A DNA stretch of 37,018 nucleotides. Origin: Sulfurospirillum sp964466465. GTDB taxonomy: Bacteria > Campylobacterota > Campylobacteria > Campylobacterales > Sulfurospirillaceae. Both the position numbers and the translations under genes were made by a program. Below, piece after piece: positions 1 through 7,028 of the stretch. Location: the NCBI GenBank assembly GCA_964466465.1, contig CAYXNJ010000027.1, positions 1-37,018 on the forward strand. Direction: 5' to 3'. The first letter of the stretch is position 1; each line of letters opens with the position of its first letter. The notes under the pieces were generated by a model. The model searched no databases, had not been told where the DNA came from, and saw only the letters and a program-made list of their open reading frames with translations.

Positions 1-5
1 TAAGA

Positions 6-49
6 TTTAAATTAAAGTAGTATTATTTATTACTACTTTTAAATTTAAA
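6..49. promoter_or_regulatory. AT-rich inverted repeat before the DUF4198 gene
   Basis: A perfect 9-bp inverted repeat (AAAGTAGTA at 14-22, TACTACTTT at 31-39) has an 8-nt spacer. A second pair of arms (AAATT at 9-13, AATTT at 42-46) extends it with a 2-nt bulge. It lies just upstream of the ribosome-binding site (AGGAG, 56-60) of the first gene. It lacks the GC-rich stem and T-tract of an intrinsic terminator, so an operator for a dimeric repressor is more likely. The regulator is unknown; a metal-responsive one is an inference from the gene it precedes. Confidence 0.4.
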
Positions 50-65
50 ATATTTAGGAGTTTGT

Positions 66-764
66 ATGAAAATCATTCATATATGTCTGGCATCGGCTTT
101 ATTGACCACAGGTATTTTTGCACATCAAATTGTTGCTTCCAAAAAGGAGAGTAGTTATGAGGCCATTTATTGGAACCATGAAACATTTGAATCGTATCAA
201 AAAGAGCAACTTAAAGGGGTTAAAGCGTTTGGCGTGAATGGAAAAAGCATTGCAGCGGGTATTGATAACAGTGGCACTATGCCTAAAATTTTAAGCGATG
301 CAGAAGCAGGTATGATGTGTTTCTCTTTTGATGCAGGGAAATGGGTAAAAGGAACCAAAGGCTTTGAGCATGTTAGCGCAACAACGCAACCTAAGGGAGT
401 GGTTTTTGGAACACTTAAAAGCCATAAATTTAGTAAGACACTTTTTAGTTGGAACGAAGCATTTAGTAAACCAGCAGGGCTTTACATGGAGATCGTTCCT
501 CTTGTCAATCCTTTCAATGTCAAAGTGGGTGAAACCTTTCCTGTTCTTGTGCTAAAAGAGGGTGTTCCTTTAGCGAATGCTGGTTTTGAAAGTAGCGACG
601 AGGAAGAGCCTAGTTATAAAACGGATGCGTATGGTATCGCACAGATTCCTCTTAAAAAGAGGGGTCTCTTTATCGTTGCTGCAAAACATTATGCCCAGCA
701 GTTTGATGACCCAAGTGTGGATGCCGTAACGGTGCAAAGCAGTCTTTCATTTACGGTGAAATAG
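66..764 (+). CDS. DUF4198-type secreted protein, possible metal-uptake accessory
   Basis: The 232-residue protein has an N-terminal signal peptide (about residues 1-19, ending IFAH), so the mature chain would start at or near a histidine. The rest looks like a beta-rich DUF4198 domain. It has the family-like stretch PLVNPFNVKVGETFPVLVL near residues 144-162, and a later Ig-like part with TDAYGIAQIPL and a GLFIVAAKHY strand. DUF4198 proteins often sit beside nickel or cobalt uptake genes (NikK-like) or TonB-dependent receptors. Here the only visible partner is the next gene, which starts directly after the stop codon. AGGAG at 56-60 supports the ATG at 66. The fold call is fairly sure; the metal role is inferred from family context, because no permease or ATPase is in view. 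Confidence 0.6.
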   Translation: MKIIHICLASALLTTGIFAHQIVASKKESSYEAIYWNHETFESYQKEQLKGVKAFGVNGKSIAAGIDNSGTMPKILSDAEAGMMCFSFDAGKWVKGTKGFEHVSATTQPKGVVFGTLKSHKFSKTLFSWNEAFSKPAGLYMEIVPLVNPFNVKVGETFPVLVLKEGVPLANAGFESSDEEEPSYKTDAYGIAQIPLKKRGLFIVAAKHYAQQFDDPSVDAVTVQSSLSFTVK

Positions 765-1205
765 ATGCGTTCTTTTATTGTGGTTATGTTTTTGAGTATC
801 AGCTCATTGTTTGCACACAGTGTGGAGCATGAGTTTCATGATGGCGCCATGGCGGTAAAGTTGTTGCTTGGCTCCGAACCAGCATCGTTTGCTCCTTATA
901 CCTTGTATGCTCCTAATGCTAGTTTACCGTTTCAAGAAGGACAGAGTGATAAAAATGGTATTGTGGCCTTTATGCCAGATCGCGCTGGTATGTGGAAATT
1001 GGTAGCAACGCCTGGAAGTGACCATGGTGGTCATCAGTTTAACATATCGTTTGAAGTCAATGATCAACACATTATGGTGTGGGATTCTGCGCCGTTGTTT
1101 GCACACTATGCTCAAGCGATTTCAGGGATTAGCCTGATTATAGGCTTCTTTGGGATCATGATGGCATGGAAAACGCGTTCAAAGATTAAAAAAGAGAGAG
1201 CTTAG
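765..1205 (+). CDS. Small membrane-anchored periplasmic protein, partner of the DUF4198 protein
   Basis: The 146-residue protein has a signal peptide or N-terminal membrane segment (about 1-17, ending SLFA), a periplasmic domain of about 95 residues, one transmembrane helix near 115-135 and a short basic cytoplasmic tail (KTRSKIKKERA). The periplasmic part is histidine-rich (HSVEHEFHDG just after the signal, DHGGHQF in the middle), which suggests metal binding. Its architecture resembles the small NikL-type subunits of ECF-like nickel transporters, but that is inference. The start codon abuts the stop of the upstream gene with no gap, so the two are surely co-transcribed and probably translationally coupled. 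The stop codon lies in the loop of the terminator at 1191-1218. Confidence 0.5.
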   Translation: MRSFIVVMFLSISSLFAHSVEHEFHDGAMAVKLLLGSEPASFAPYTLYAPNASLPFQEGQSDKNGIVAFMPDRAGMWKLVATPGSDHGGHQFNISFEVNDQHIMVWDSAPLFAHYAQAISGISLIIGFFGIMMAWKTRSKIKKERA

Positions 1206-1218
1206 AGGCTCTCTCTTT
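1191..1218. terminator. Bidirectional intrinsic terminator
   Basis: An 11-bp perfect stem (AAAGAGAGAGC at 1191-1201, GCTCTCTCTTT at 1208-1218) encloses a 6-nt loop. It is flanked by A-rich sequence on the left and a T-run on the right, so it can end transcription from both directions. The plus-strand stop codon is inside it and the minus-strand stop codon touches its edge. Confidence 0.8.
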
Positions 1219-1219
1219 T

Positions 1220-2380
1220 TTAGAGTTCAGTATAGGCGTCAAAAAGTTTTTTCACACCTTCTTTTATCTGCTCTAGGCTTGAGTTTGTGTAGTTGAGTCT
1301 TCCGTAAGAACTTACACGTTTATCAGCAAAGAAAACGCTTCCTGGTACAAAGGCAACACCTTTTTTAATAGCAATATCAAAAAGTTTCATGCTATCATCA
1401 CATTTTTTAAAGTTAACCCAAATAAACATACCTCCTTCTGGAACGACAAACTCAATGCTCTCTCCAAAAAGCTCATGTAACGCATTAACCATAGCATCAC
1501 GTTTTGGACGATAGTATTCAATGAGGGTTTTGGTATGTTCTTGAAGTTCGCCATTTTGCATCATATGTGCGCAGATATGCTGGAAAAATTTTGAGTTTTG
1601 CAAATCGGTACTCTCTTTGGAGAGTGTGAGTGCACTGATGATTTCTTTAGGTGCCTTCATCCAACCGATACGAAAATCAGGAGCAAGTGTTTTAGAAAAT
1701 GTTCCAAGTGCAATGGTGAGTTCTGGGAGTAAATCAGCAAAGGCAGTAGTTTGTACACCATCGTAACGAAGGGCTTCATATGGGCTATCTTCCAAGAGAA
1801 TAACATTGTATTTTTTAGCGATTCGTACTACTTCTTGACGTGTTTCTAGTGTATAAGAGTACCCTGTTGGATTTTGAAAGATAGGAATAGTATAGAAAAA
1901 TTTTGGCGAATAGTCACGGAAAAGCTCTTCTAAAACAACAGTATCGACACCATTGGCACTAAGAGGAGCGGCTTTCACGTTAACGTTATACATATGAAAG
2001 AGTCCAAGGGCTGCAAGGTAACTAGGGTCTTCAACAATGATGCAATCTTTCTCATCTAAAAACGTTTTACATACAAGATCGAGACCTTGTTGAGAACCAT
2101 TGGTGAGCATAATTTCCGCGGATGTTGTATGGTGATATTTTTTAGCAATCTCGACTTTGAGTGCTTCAACACCAGAAGCATTGCTGTATTGGAATAAGCG
2201 ATTGTCTTCTGTCTCAAAGAGTTTTTTAGCATGTTTTTCAATGTTCTCTCGTGGAAAAAGTGCAGCGTCAGGGAGTCCGCCCGCAAAAGAGATGATGGAA
2301 CTTTGTGCGGTTAAGTCCAAGATGGTGCGTGTAAATGAACGTGATGCCGTAGTAACACGTTTTGCAAATTTGGTTTGCAT
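1220..2380 (-). CDS. PLP-dependent aminotransferase, class I/II (LysN / 2-aminoadipate type)
   Basis: The 386-residue protein is a fold-type I aminotransferase of the group that includes LysN (2-aminoadipate transaminase), kynurenine aminotransferases and the catalytic half of MocR regulators; it has no fused helix-turn-helix. Visible landmarks are SFAGGLPD near residue 31, NGSQQGLDL near 94, IFQNPTGYS with the PLP-contacting Asn170, LLEDSPYEALRYDG with Asp198, the Schiff-base lysine Lys230 in GTFSKTLAPDFRIGW, and the C-terminal arginine region SYGRLNY. Substrate cannot be read from sequence; an aromatic or branched-chain role is possible. It is monocistronic, with its own -10 box (2408-2413, minus strand), an AAAGG ribosome-binding site and a terminator shared with the convergent upstream pair. 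Confidence 0.8.
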   Translation of the reverse strand: MQTKFAKRVTTASRSFTRTILDLTAQSSIISFAGGLPDAALFPRENIEKHAKKLFETEDNRLFQYSNASGVEALKVEIAKKYHHTTSAEIMLTNGSQQGLDLVCKTFLDEKDCIIVEDPSYLAALGLFHMYNVNVKAAPLSANGVDTVVLEELFRDYSPKFFYTIPIFQNPTGYSYTLETRQEVVRIAKKYNVILLEDSPYEALRYDGVQTTAFADLLPELTIALGTFSKTLAPDFRIGWMKAPKEIISALTLSKESTDLQNSKFFQHICAHMMQNGELQEHTKTLIEYYRPKRDAMVNALHELFGESIEFVVPEGGMFIWVNFKKCDDSMKLFDIAIKKGVAFVPGSVFFADKRVSSYGRLNYTNSSLEQIKEGVKKLFDAYTEL

Positions 2381-2407
2381 GGCTAGCCTTTATAAAAATG
2401 TACTGTA

Positions 2408-2413
2408 ATTATA
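2408..2413 (-). promoter_or_regulatory. -10 box of the aminotransferase gene
   Basis: TATAAT on the minus strand, about 28 nt before the start codon, which gives a leader of about 20 nt. No clear -35 is visible, as is usual for Campylobacterota housekeeping promoters. Confidence 0.5.
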
Positions 2414-2467
2414 GCGTTCACATTTTGGTCATACCACATAAAACGAGGGATTTGTTTTGTCCATTTG

Positions 2468-2476
2468 TGCTATAAT
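2468..2476 (+). promoter_or_regulatory. Extended -10 promoter abutting the araC-family start codon
   Basis: TGCTATAAT is a perfect extended -10 element ending only 6 nt before the ATG at 2483. Transcription would begin at or within a base or two of that ATG, so the message may be leaderless. No ribosome-binding site precedes the ATG. Confidence 0.55.
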
Positions 2477-2482
2477 TGCTTT

Positions 2483-3346
2483 ATGAGACAAAAACAAACT
2501 ACCAAAAATGACCATCTTGAACGCGTTAATGAAGTACTTTTTCATATACACGGCGATATTGAAAAAAACTTCTCTGTGGAAGAACTTGCCGCATTAGTAG
2601 CGATGTCTCCCTTTCATTTTAATCGCATTTTCAAAGAGATCACCAAAGAGAGTTTACATGCGTATATTAAGCGTGTGAAACTTGAACATGCTGCCAACCT
2701 TCTTTTATTTAACCCCGATGCAACCATCACGCACATTATGCACGATGTAGGTTTCGCTTCTAATGCTTCGTTTACCCAAGCGTTTAAAGAGAATTTTGGC
2801 GTTACTCCTACGAAGTGGAGAGAGGTTGATAAAGCCAATGAAAACAGAGACTATACGTATGTGGACAAACCTTTAGCCGTTAAAATTTGTTCCATGCCAA
2901 GTTTTGATGTAGCATATGTGCGGCACAAAGGGTATGATAGAAGTATTAAAATGGCGTGGCTAAAGCTTCAAGAGTGGGCGTTACGACAAGGCATTGATTT
3001 CTCACAACAGAGCATGATAGGCTTGCATCATAGCAATCCTCGTTTTGTGGAGTCATCACAGTGCCATTATGTCGCTTGTTTAGAGCTTCCATCTTCAAAA
3101 AAATTTTACAGAAGTGCCGAAGTAGGGGTGATGCGTATTCCTCAAACGTTTTGTGCAGTTTTTTCTCTAAAAGGCATTTATGGAGATCTTCGAAAGTACA
3201 TGGATGTGATTTACCATGAGTGGTTACCCAAAAGCGATTATGAAAAAGCCTCTTTACCGTCTTTTGCATTGTATAGAAAAAATCATTTTATCGACGTAGA
3301 TGAGACGTTTGATCTTGATTTTTGTATTCCCGTACGATTTAAATAG
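2483..3346 (+). CDS. AraC-family transcriptional regulator with GyrI-like effector domain
   Basis: The 287-residue protein has two parts. Residues about 10-110 are an AraC/XylS DNA-binding domain with two helix-turn-helices (FSVEELAALVAMSPFHFNRI and the second motif ending GFASNASFTQAFKENFGVTP, followed by W and R). Residues about 125-287 are a GyrI-like/BmrR effector-binding domain (VAYVRHKGYD, then a C-terminal part with FDLDFCIPV). This Rob/SoxS-like pairing usually senses small hydrophobic or cationic molecules. A TTG upstream would add six residues, but it would lie upstream of the -10 box, so the ATG at 2483 is preferred. It is divergent from the aminotransferase, which is a natural candidate target along with itself. 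Confidence 0.82.
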   Translation: MRQKQTTKNDHLERVNEVLFHIHGDIEKNFSVEELAALVAMSPFHFNRIFKEITKESLHAYIKRVKLEHAANLLLFNPDATITHIMHDVGFASNASFTQAFKENFGVTPTKWREVDKANENRDYTYVDKPLAVKICSMPSFDVAYVRHKGYDRSIKMAWLKLQEWALRQGIDFSQQSMIGLHHSNPRFVESSQCHYVACLELPSSKKFYRSAEVGVMRIPQTFCAVFSLKGIYGDLRKYMDVIYHEWLPKSDYEKASLPSFALYRKNHFIDVDETFDLDFCIPVRFK

Positions 3347-3398
3347 CATTAATTATCATTAATTCATCTTTTTAAGCAACACCCAAACCAACCATCGT

Positions 3399-3404
3399 TA
3401 CAAT
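3399..3404 (+). promoter_or_regulatory. Possible -10 box for the small membrane protein
   Basis: TACAAT lies 38 nt before the ATG at 3443, in a gap with no terminator for the upstream gene. Only the position and hexamer support it. Confidence 0.3.
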
Positions 3405-3442
3405 CATCGTGTATCACAAAAATGTCACAAAAGGAGTTTGGT

Positions 3443-3865
3443 ATGGATGCACTGTTCCTAATTGTCCCTATTGGAGTTACTCTTAGTCTGATCGCGTTTC
3501 TCTTTTTTGAAAAAAGAGCCATTGCATCTAAAAAACTCAAAGAGTCTTCAGGTTTGCCTACACCCAGTGTAGAGGATTTTTACGAGAAGTTTCAACGTTA
3601 TGAAACCTTGCCTAATGTCATAGGTTTTTTCATTGCTGCGTATGTGATTACGCTTTTTCTTGCAAGTCTCAAGCATGATCCAACTTATGGTTTAATGCAC
3701 GCACTTTCTTATATTTTTGCAACAACCTTTATTGGAACATTGATTATTTTTGGCATGAAGCTCAAAAAAAGTATTTTGGTGCAAGTCTTCGCAACATTTT
3801 TGTATGGAGCACCACATATCATCGCGGCTTCTCTTGCGTTTCTCACACGTTATTTAATCGGTTAA
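3443..3865 (+). CDS. Conserved-looking small integral membrane protein of unknown function
   Basis: I do not recognise the family. From the ATG at 3443 (AAGGAG at 3431-3436, 6-nt spacing) it is 140 residues; an ATG seven codons upstream has no ribosome-binding site. Four hydrophobic segments are visible at about residues 3-23, 58-76, 84-104 and 110-135. A polar cytoplasmic-type stretch (about 24-55) with many Lys, Glu and Ser separates the first two. There are no cysteines and no obvious catalytic motif. It stands alone between an AraC-type regulator and bioD, with a hairpin after its stop. Confidence 0.6.
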   Translation: MDALFLIVPIGVTLSLIAFLFFEKRAIASKKLKESSGLPTPSVEDFYEKFQRYETLPNVIGFFIAAYVITLFLASLKHDPTYGLMHALSYIFATTFIGTLIIFGMKLKKSILVQVFATFLYGAPHIIAASLAFLTRYLIG

Positions 3866-3870
3866 AACAC

Positions 3871-3891
3871 TAAGGGCGATAAATGCCCTTA
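3871..3891 (+). terminator. Probable intrinsic terminator after the membrane protein gene
   Basis: A 7-bp perfect stem TAAGGGC/GCCCTTA with a 7-nt loop is followed by a short T-run at 3897-3901. The T-tract is offset by a few bases, so termination may be partial. Confidence 0.5.
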
Positions 3892-3904
3892 AACTCTTTT
3901 TGGT

Positions 3905-3910
3905 TATAAT
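3905..3910 (+). promoter_or_regulatory. -10 box upstream of bioD
   Basis: TATAAT lies 22 nt before the ATG at 3933. Transcription would start near 3917, which rules out the earlier in-frame TTG (3900) and ATG (3912) as start codons. Confidence 0.5.
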
Positions 3911-3932
3911 AATGCCAAAAAGAGTACTTACT

Positions 3933-4610
3933 ATGAAAAAATACCCTCCTATTTTTATTACCGCAACCAATACCAATATTGGCAAAACCTATACAACACT
4001 CAAATTGCTTGAAGCCCTTGCTGCGAAAGGCTTAAAAGTAGGTGTGATGAAGCCCATCGAAACAGGCGTTGTAAAAGAACCTCTTGATGCAACACTGCTT
4101 TTTGAAACAGCCAAACGCCTCAATCCTGCACTTGAAGTGCTGAAAATGAGAGATATTACCCCGTATCAGTTTGAACTTCCTGCAGCTCCTTTTGTTGCAA
4201 AAGGGCGCAAAAAAATCAGTTTGGAGTTATTGGAGAGTGCCTATGCTAAAATCGAGGCATTGTGCGATATCGTTCTGATCGAAGGGGCAGGTGGGCTTTT
4301 GGTTCCTATCGAAGAAGATTTGTATATGTATGATTTTATTCGTCTATTTCATGCAAAAACATTGCTTGTGGGACATGATCAATTAGGCTGTATTAATGAT
4401 GTTTTACTCAACCTTCATCTGCTGGATAGTCTTGGTGTGGATGATTATGAATGGTGTATTAATTTTAGAGGAGATCGTGCTTCTTTTGATGAGATCACTC
4501 TACCATTCTTTAAAAAATTGTTTGGCAGAGTGCTCTCATTGCAAGAGAATATGAACGAAATTATTGATAGTTTAGTAGTTTACCGTGACATTAACGTGGA
4601 TAAACTCTAA
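3933..4610 (+). CDS. bioD: Dethiobiotin synthetase
   Basis: The 225-residue protein forms the ureido ring of dethiobiotin from 7,8-diaminopelargonate, CO2 and ATP, the penultimate step of biotin synthesis. It starts with a modified P-loop, ITATNTNIGKTYTT (Gly17-Lys18-Thr19), followed by VGVMKPIETGV with the family Lys in MKP and later VLIEGAGGLLVPI (substrate-binding EGAGG). Length matches the family. The start at 3933 was chosen because the two upstream in-frame starts lie on or before the predicted transcription start. It is a single gene here, with no other bio genes in the window. Its last 39 bp overlap the 3' end of the convergent glycine-zipper gene. Confidence 0.88.
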   Translation: MKKYPPIFITATNTNIGKTYTTLKLLEALAAKGLKVGVMKPIETGVVKEPLDATLLFETAKRLNPALEVLKMRDITPYQFELPAAPFVAKGRKKISLELLESAYAKIEALCDIVLIEGAGGLLVPIEEDLYMYDFIRLFHAKTLLVGHDQLGCINDVLLNLHLLDSLGVDDYEWCINFRGDRASFDEITLPFFKKLFGRVLSLQENMNEIIDSLVVYRDINVDKL

Positions 4611-5096
4611 AGGCTGGTCTGAGTACTTAACAATGCTTTGACCTTTATAGTTAGCCGTGTTACGATACCCCATAAACTTCTCCGCATTTTTCTCTTCATA
4701 GCGTGTCGTACAACGTCTCTCTGTTCGATACGTTGGAGGAGGAGGCGGTGTATAACTGTTCTGCTCAGCCAAATTTTTACCAACCAATGTACCCACAATA
4801 GCGCCACCAACGGTTGCTGCAGTTTTACCACTACCTCCGCCAATTTGATGACCTAACACACCACCTGCGACACCGCCAAGAACACCACCTACAACACCAC
4901 TGCCATCGTTCTGAGGTGCTGGAGCATAATGTACTTCGATTTGCTCATCCCAACACTCTTGAAAGGGCGTACGAGTTGTGACCATACGGTACTCAGGTTT
5001 ACTGGTAATAACGCGTACCTCTTCTGTAAAACTGATGGTCTCTGCACAAAGGAGAGAACCCAAAAGTAGAAGCGGTGCACAAAAGATTTTTTTCAT
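4572..5096 (-). CDS. Glycine-zipper 2TM envelope protein (SlyB / 17-kDa antigen-like)
   Basis: The 174-residue protein has a signal peptide (about 1-18, LLCA|ETI) with no good lipobox, since the residue before Cys is Leu. After a polar domain of about 50 residues comes a glycine-zipper 2TM region (about residues 66-110) with repeated GxxxG spacing, such as GGVLGGVAGGVLGHQIGGG and GGAIVGTLVGKNLAEQ. A proline run (YTPPPPPTY) and a C-terminal domain with one CTTRYEE motif follow. Such proteins sit in or at the outer membrane and are linked to envelope integrity; the exact role is unknown. A strong ribosome-binding site (AAGGAGGAAAC) precedes the ATG. Its stop lies inside the end of bioD, so the two messages are complementary over 39 bp. 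Confidence 0.75.
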   Translation of the reverse strand: MKKIFCAPLLLLGSLLCAETISFTEEVRVITSKPEYRMVTTRTPFQECWDEQIEVHYAPAPQNDGSGVVGGVLGGVAGGVLGHQIGGGSGKTAATVGGAIVGTLVGKNLAEQNSYTPPPPPTYRTERRCTTRYEEKNAEKFMGYRNTANYKGQSIVKYSDQPLEFIHVNVTVNY

Positions 5097-5203
5097 GTTT
5101 CCTCCTTTTTTTGGAATTGTAGCAAAGAGAATTCAATGAAGTGTTAACGAAACTTACAGTCAAAATTTGTTATTATTTTTCCAAAATCATCAAGGAGCGG
5201 TGC

Positions 5204-6076
5204 GTGAACCATTTGATTAATACACGGGATTTTTCGTTGGAAGAGATTGAGCAGTTGTACAAAAGAGCAACAGAGTTTTTAGATGAAAAACCACGAGAAA
5301 TTTTGAAAAACAAAACGGTCATCACCATTTTTTTTGAGAACTCCACACGAACACGTAGTAGTTTTGAGATTGCTGCAAAACGTCTTGGTGCAATGGTTGT
5401 AAGTCTTGATGTCTCACGCAGTTCTTCAAGTAAAGGTGAAACGCTGTTTGATACCGCTGCAAACCTTGATGCAATGGGCCCTGATGCCATTGTGGTTCGT
5501 CATAAAAGCTCAGGCGTTCCGCATATCTTAGCAAACTATGTCAATTGCCCAATTGTCAATGGTGGAGATGGTTCTCACGCACACCCAACACAAGCACTCT
5601 TAGATCTTTTTACAATGAGACGTCATTTTGGAGATGTTCGCGGTAAAAAAGTAGCCATTGTAGGCGATATCAAAAATTCACGCGTTGCGAACAGCAATAT
5701 TGAGCTTTTAGGACGCGTTGGCGTTGAAGTCATTTTGGTTGGACCTCCGCATTTCTTACCTCAAACAGATCTTCGTGTCCATCACCGCATAGAAGAGGTA
5801 ATTGATGAGGTTGATGTCATCATGAGTTTACGTGCTCAAACTGAGCGTCATGCCAATCAGATTTATGCGTCATTGAAAGATTATGGAACTGATTTTTGTA
5901 TTACCTCTAAACTCATGGGTAATCGTGATATTATCATTCTTCATCCAGGCCCAGTGCACCGTAATGTGGATGTGGATGACTTTATGATGAAAGATCCACG
6001 TTCAAAAATTTTAGAACAAGTTAAAAATGGTGTAGCTGTGAGAATGGCGGTTTTGGAGAAGCTGATTGAACATTGA
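5204..6076 (+). CDS. pyrB: Aspartate carbamoyltransferase, catalytic chain
   Basis: The enzyme joins carbamoyl phosphate and aspartate, the committed step of pyrimidine synthesis. From the GTG at 5204 (AAGGAG at 5192-5197, 6-nt spacing) it is 290 residues, near the family size; the 21 codons upstream in frame do not look like family sequence. Landmarks are FFENSTRTRSSFE with the carbamoyl-phosphate loop STRTR (47-51), SSSKGE with the active-site lysine, HPTQALLDLFT (His127), VAIVGDIKNSRVANS, and HPGPVHRN (His247) near the C-terminus. No pyrI regulatory chain follows. It heads an operon with pabB, whose start overlaps its stop by 11 bp. TATTAT at 5171-5176 could be its -10 box. Confidence 0.93.
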   Translation: MNHLINTRDFSLEEIEQLYKRATEFLDEKPREILKNKTVITIFFENSTRTRSSFEIAAKRLGAMVVSLDVSRSSSSKGETLFDTAANLDAMGPDAIVVRHKSSGVPHILANYVNCPIVNGGDGSHAHPTQALLDLFTMRRHFGDVRGKKVAIVGDIKNSRVANSNIELLGRVGVEVILVGPPHFLPQTDLRVHHRIEEVIDEVDVIMSLRAQTERHANQIYASLKDYGTDFCITSKLMGNRDIIILHPGPVHRNVDVDDFMMKDPRSKILEQVKNGVAVRMAVLEKLIEH

Positions 6077-7028
6077 GTTTGCTTCCAAACTCAATCATTT
6101 TGGTAAAAACAAAGAGCCTTTTTTCTTCGTGATTGACTATGCCGCGAAACATTTTTATGCTTCTGCACTCGCATCTTTAGAAAAAGGTATTTTATACCGC
6201 ATAGAAACTCAAACCAATGCCATGGAAAATGTTATCAAAAAACCCTTTTCATGGCAAAAAAATCACCCAAACAAAGATCGTTATCTTGCCCAAGTTGAAG
6301 CTGTGATTGAAGAGATACAATCGGGCAATACCTATATGCTCAATCTTACATCTCCTACAAAAGTCACACTTGATTGCAGCCTTGAAAATCTCTTTTACAG
6401 TGCAAATGCCCCTTTTAAACTCTGCTTTAAAGAAGCGTTTGTCTGTTTTTCTCCAGAGCGTTTTGTAAAGATTGAAGCCAATCAGATTAGTACGTACCCT
6501 ATGAAAGGCACGATTGATGCGAGTATTCCTCATGCGGAAAAAATGATTTTAGATGATGAAAAAGAAAAAGCCGAACATGTCATGGTGGTAGATCTTTTGC
6601 GTAATGACCTCTCCATGGTTGCTCGTGAAGTACGGGTTGAAAAATTTCGTTATGTTGAAAAAATTCAAGCAGGCGCGAAAGAGCTTTTACAAATAAGCTC
6701 TAAAATCACTGGAAAATTAGAGGCAAATTGGCATGAACATGTAGGCGATATAATAGCAAAACTCCTTCCTGCAGGCTCCATTAGTGGCACACCTAAACGC
6801 AAGAGTGTGGAGATTATAGAGCGAGTTGAAAATTACGACAGGGGCTATTTCACGGGCATTTTTGGCATTTACGATGGGCAAAGTTTGGACAGCGCTGTGA
6901 TGATTCGTTTTTTAGAAAAAACGGAGGATGGGTATCTGTTTAAAAGTGGTGGAGGCATCACGCTTTTAAGCGATGCCCAAAAGGAGTACGATGAGTTGTG
7001 TGACAAAGTCTATATCCCCGTGTTTTGA
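6066..7028 (+). CDS. pabB: Aminodeoxychorismate synthase component I
   Basis: The 320-residue, stand-alone chorismate-binding enzyme aminates chorismate to 4-amino-4-deoxychorismate on the way to p-aminobenzoate and folate. It has the family segments GNTYMLNLTSPT, CFSPERFVKIEA, YPMKGTIDAS, KAEHVMVVDLLRNDLSMVA and GSISGTPKRKSVEIIE (from about residue 237), then YDRGYFTGIFGIYDG and SGGGITLLSDAQKEYDE. The PIKGT variant reads PMKGT, as in many PabB proteins. The TTG start at 6066 is supported by GGAG at 6055-6058; no better start lies downstream before the conserved region. No glutaminase (PabA) is in the window. Its end overlaps the next gene by 38 bp. Confidence 0.88.
   Translation: MNIEFASKLNHFGKNKEPFFFVIDYAAKHFYASALASLEKGILYRIETQTNAMENVIKKPFSWQKNHPNKDRYLAQVEAVIEEIQSGNTYMLNLTSPTKVTLDCSLENLFYSANAPFKLCFKEAFVCFSPERFVKIEANQISTYPMKGTIDASIPHAEKMILDDEKEKAEHVMVVDLLRNDLSMVAREVRVEKFRYVEKIQAGAKELLQISSKITGKLEANWHEHVGDIIAKLLPAGSISGTPKRKSVEIIERVENYDRGYFTGIFGIYDGQSLDSAVMIRFLEKTEDGYLFKSGGGITLLSDAQKEYDELCDKVYIPVF

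Noticed and set aside
3347..3363. CATTAAT direct repeat with ATTATCATT that looked like a Fur box
   Set aside because: It lacks the dyad symmetry of a Fur site and is compatible with ordinary AT-rich sequence just after a stop codon.
5141..5203. Longer PyrB N-terminus
   Set aside because: The upstream codons lack family similarity, and a textbook AAGGAG sits 6 nt before the GTG at 5204.
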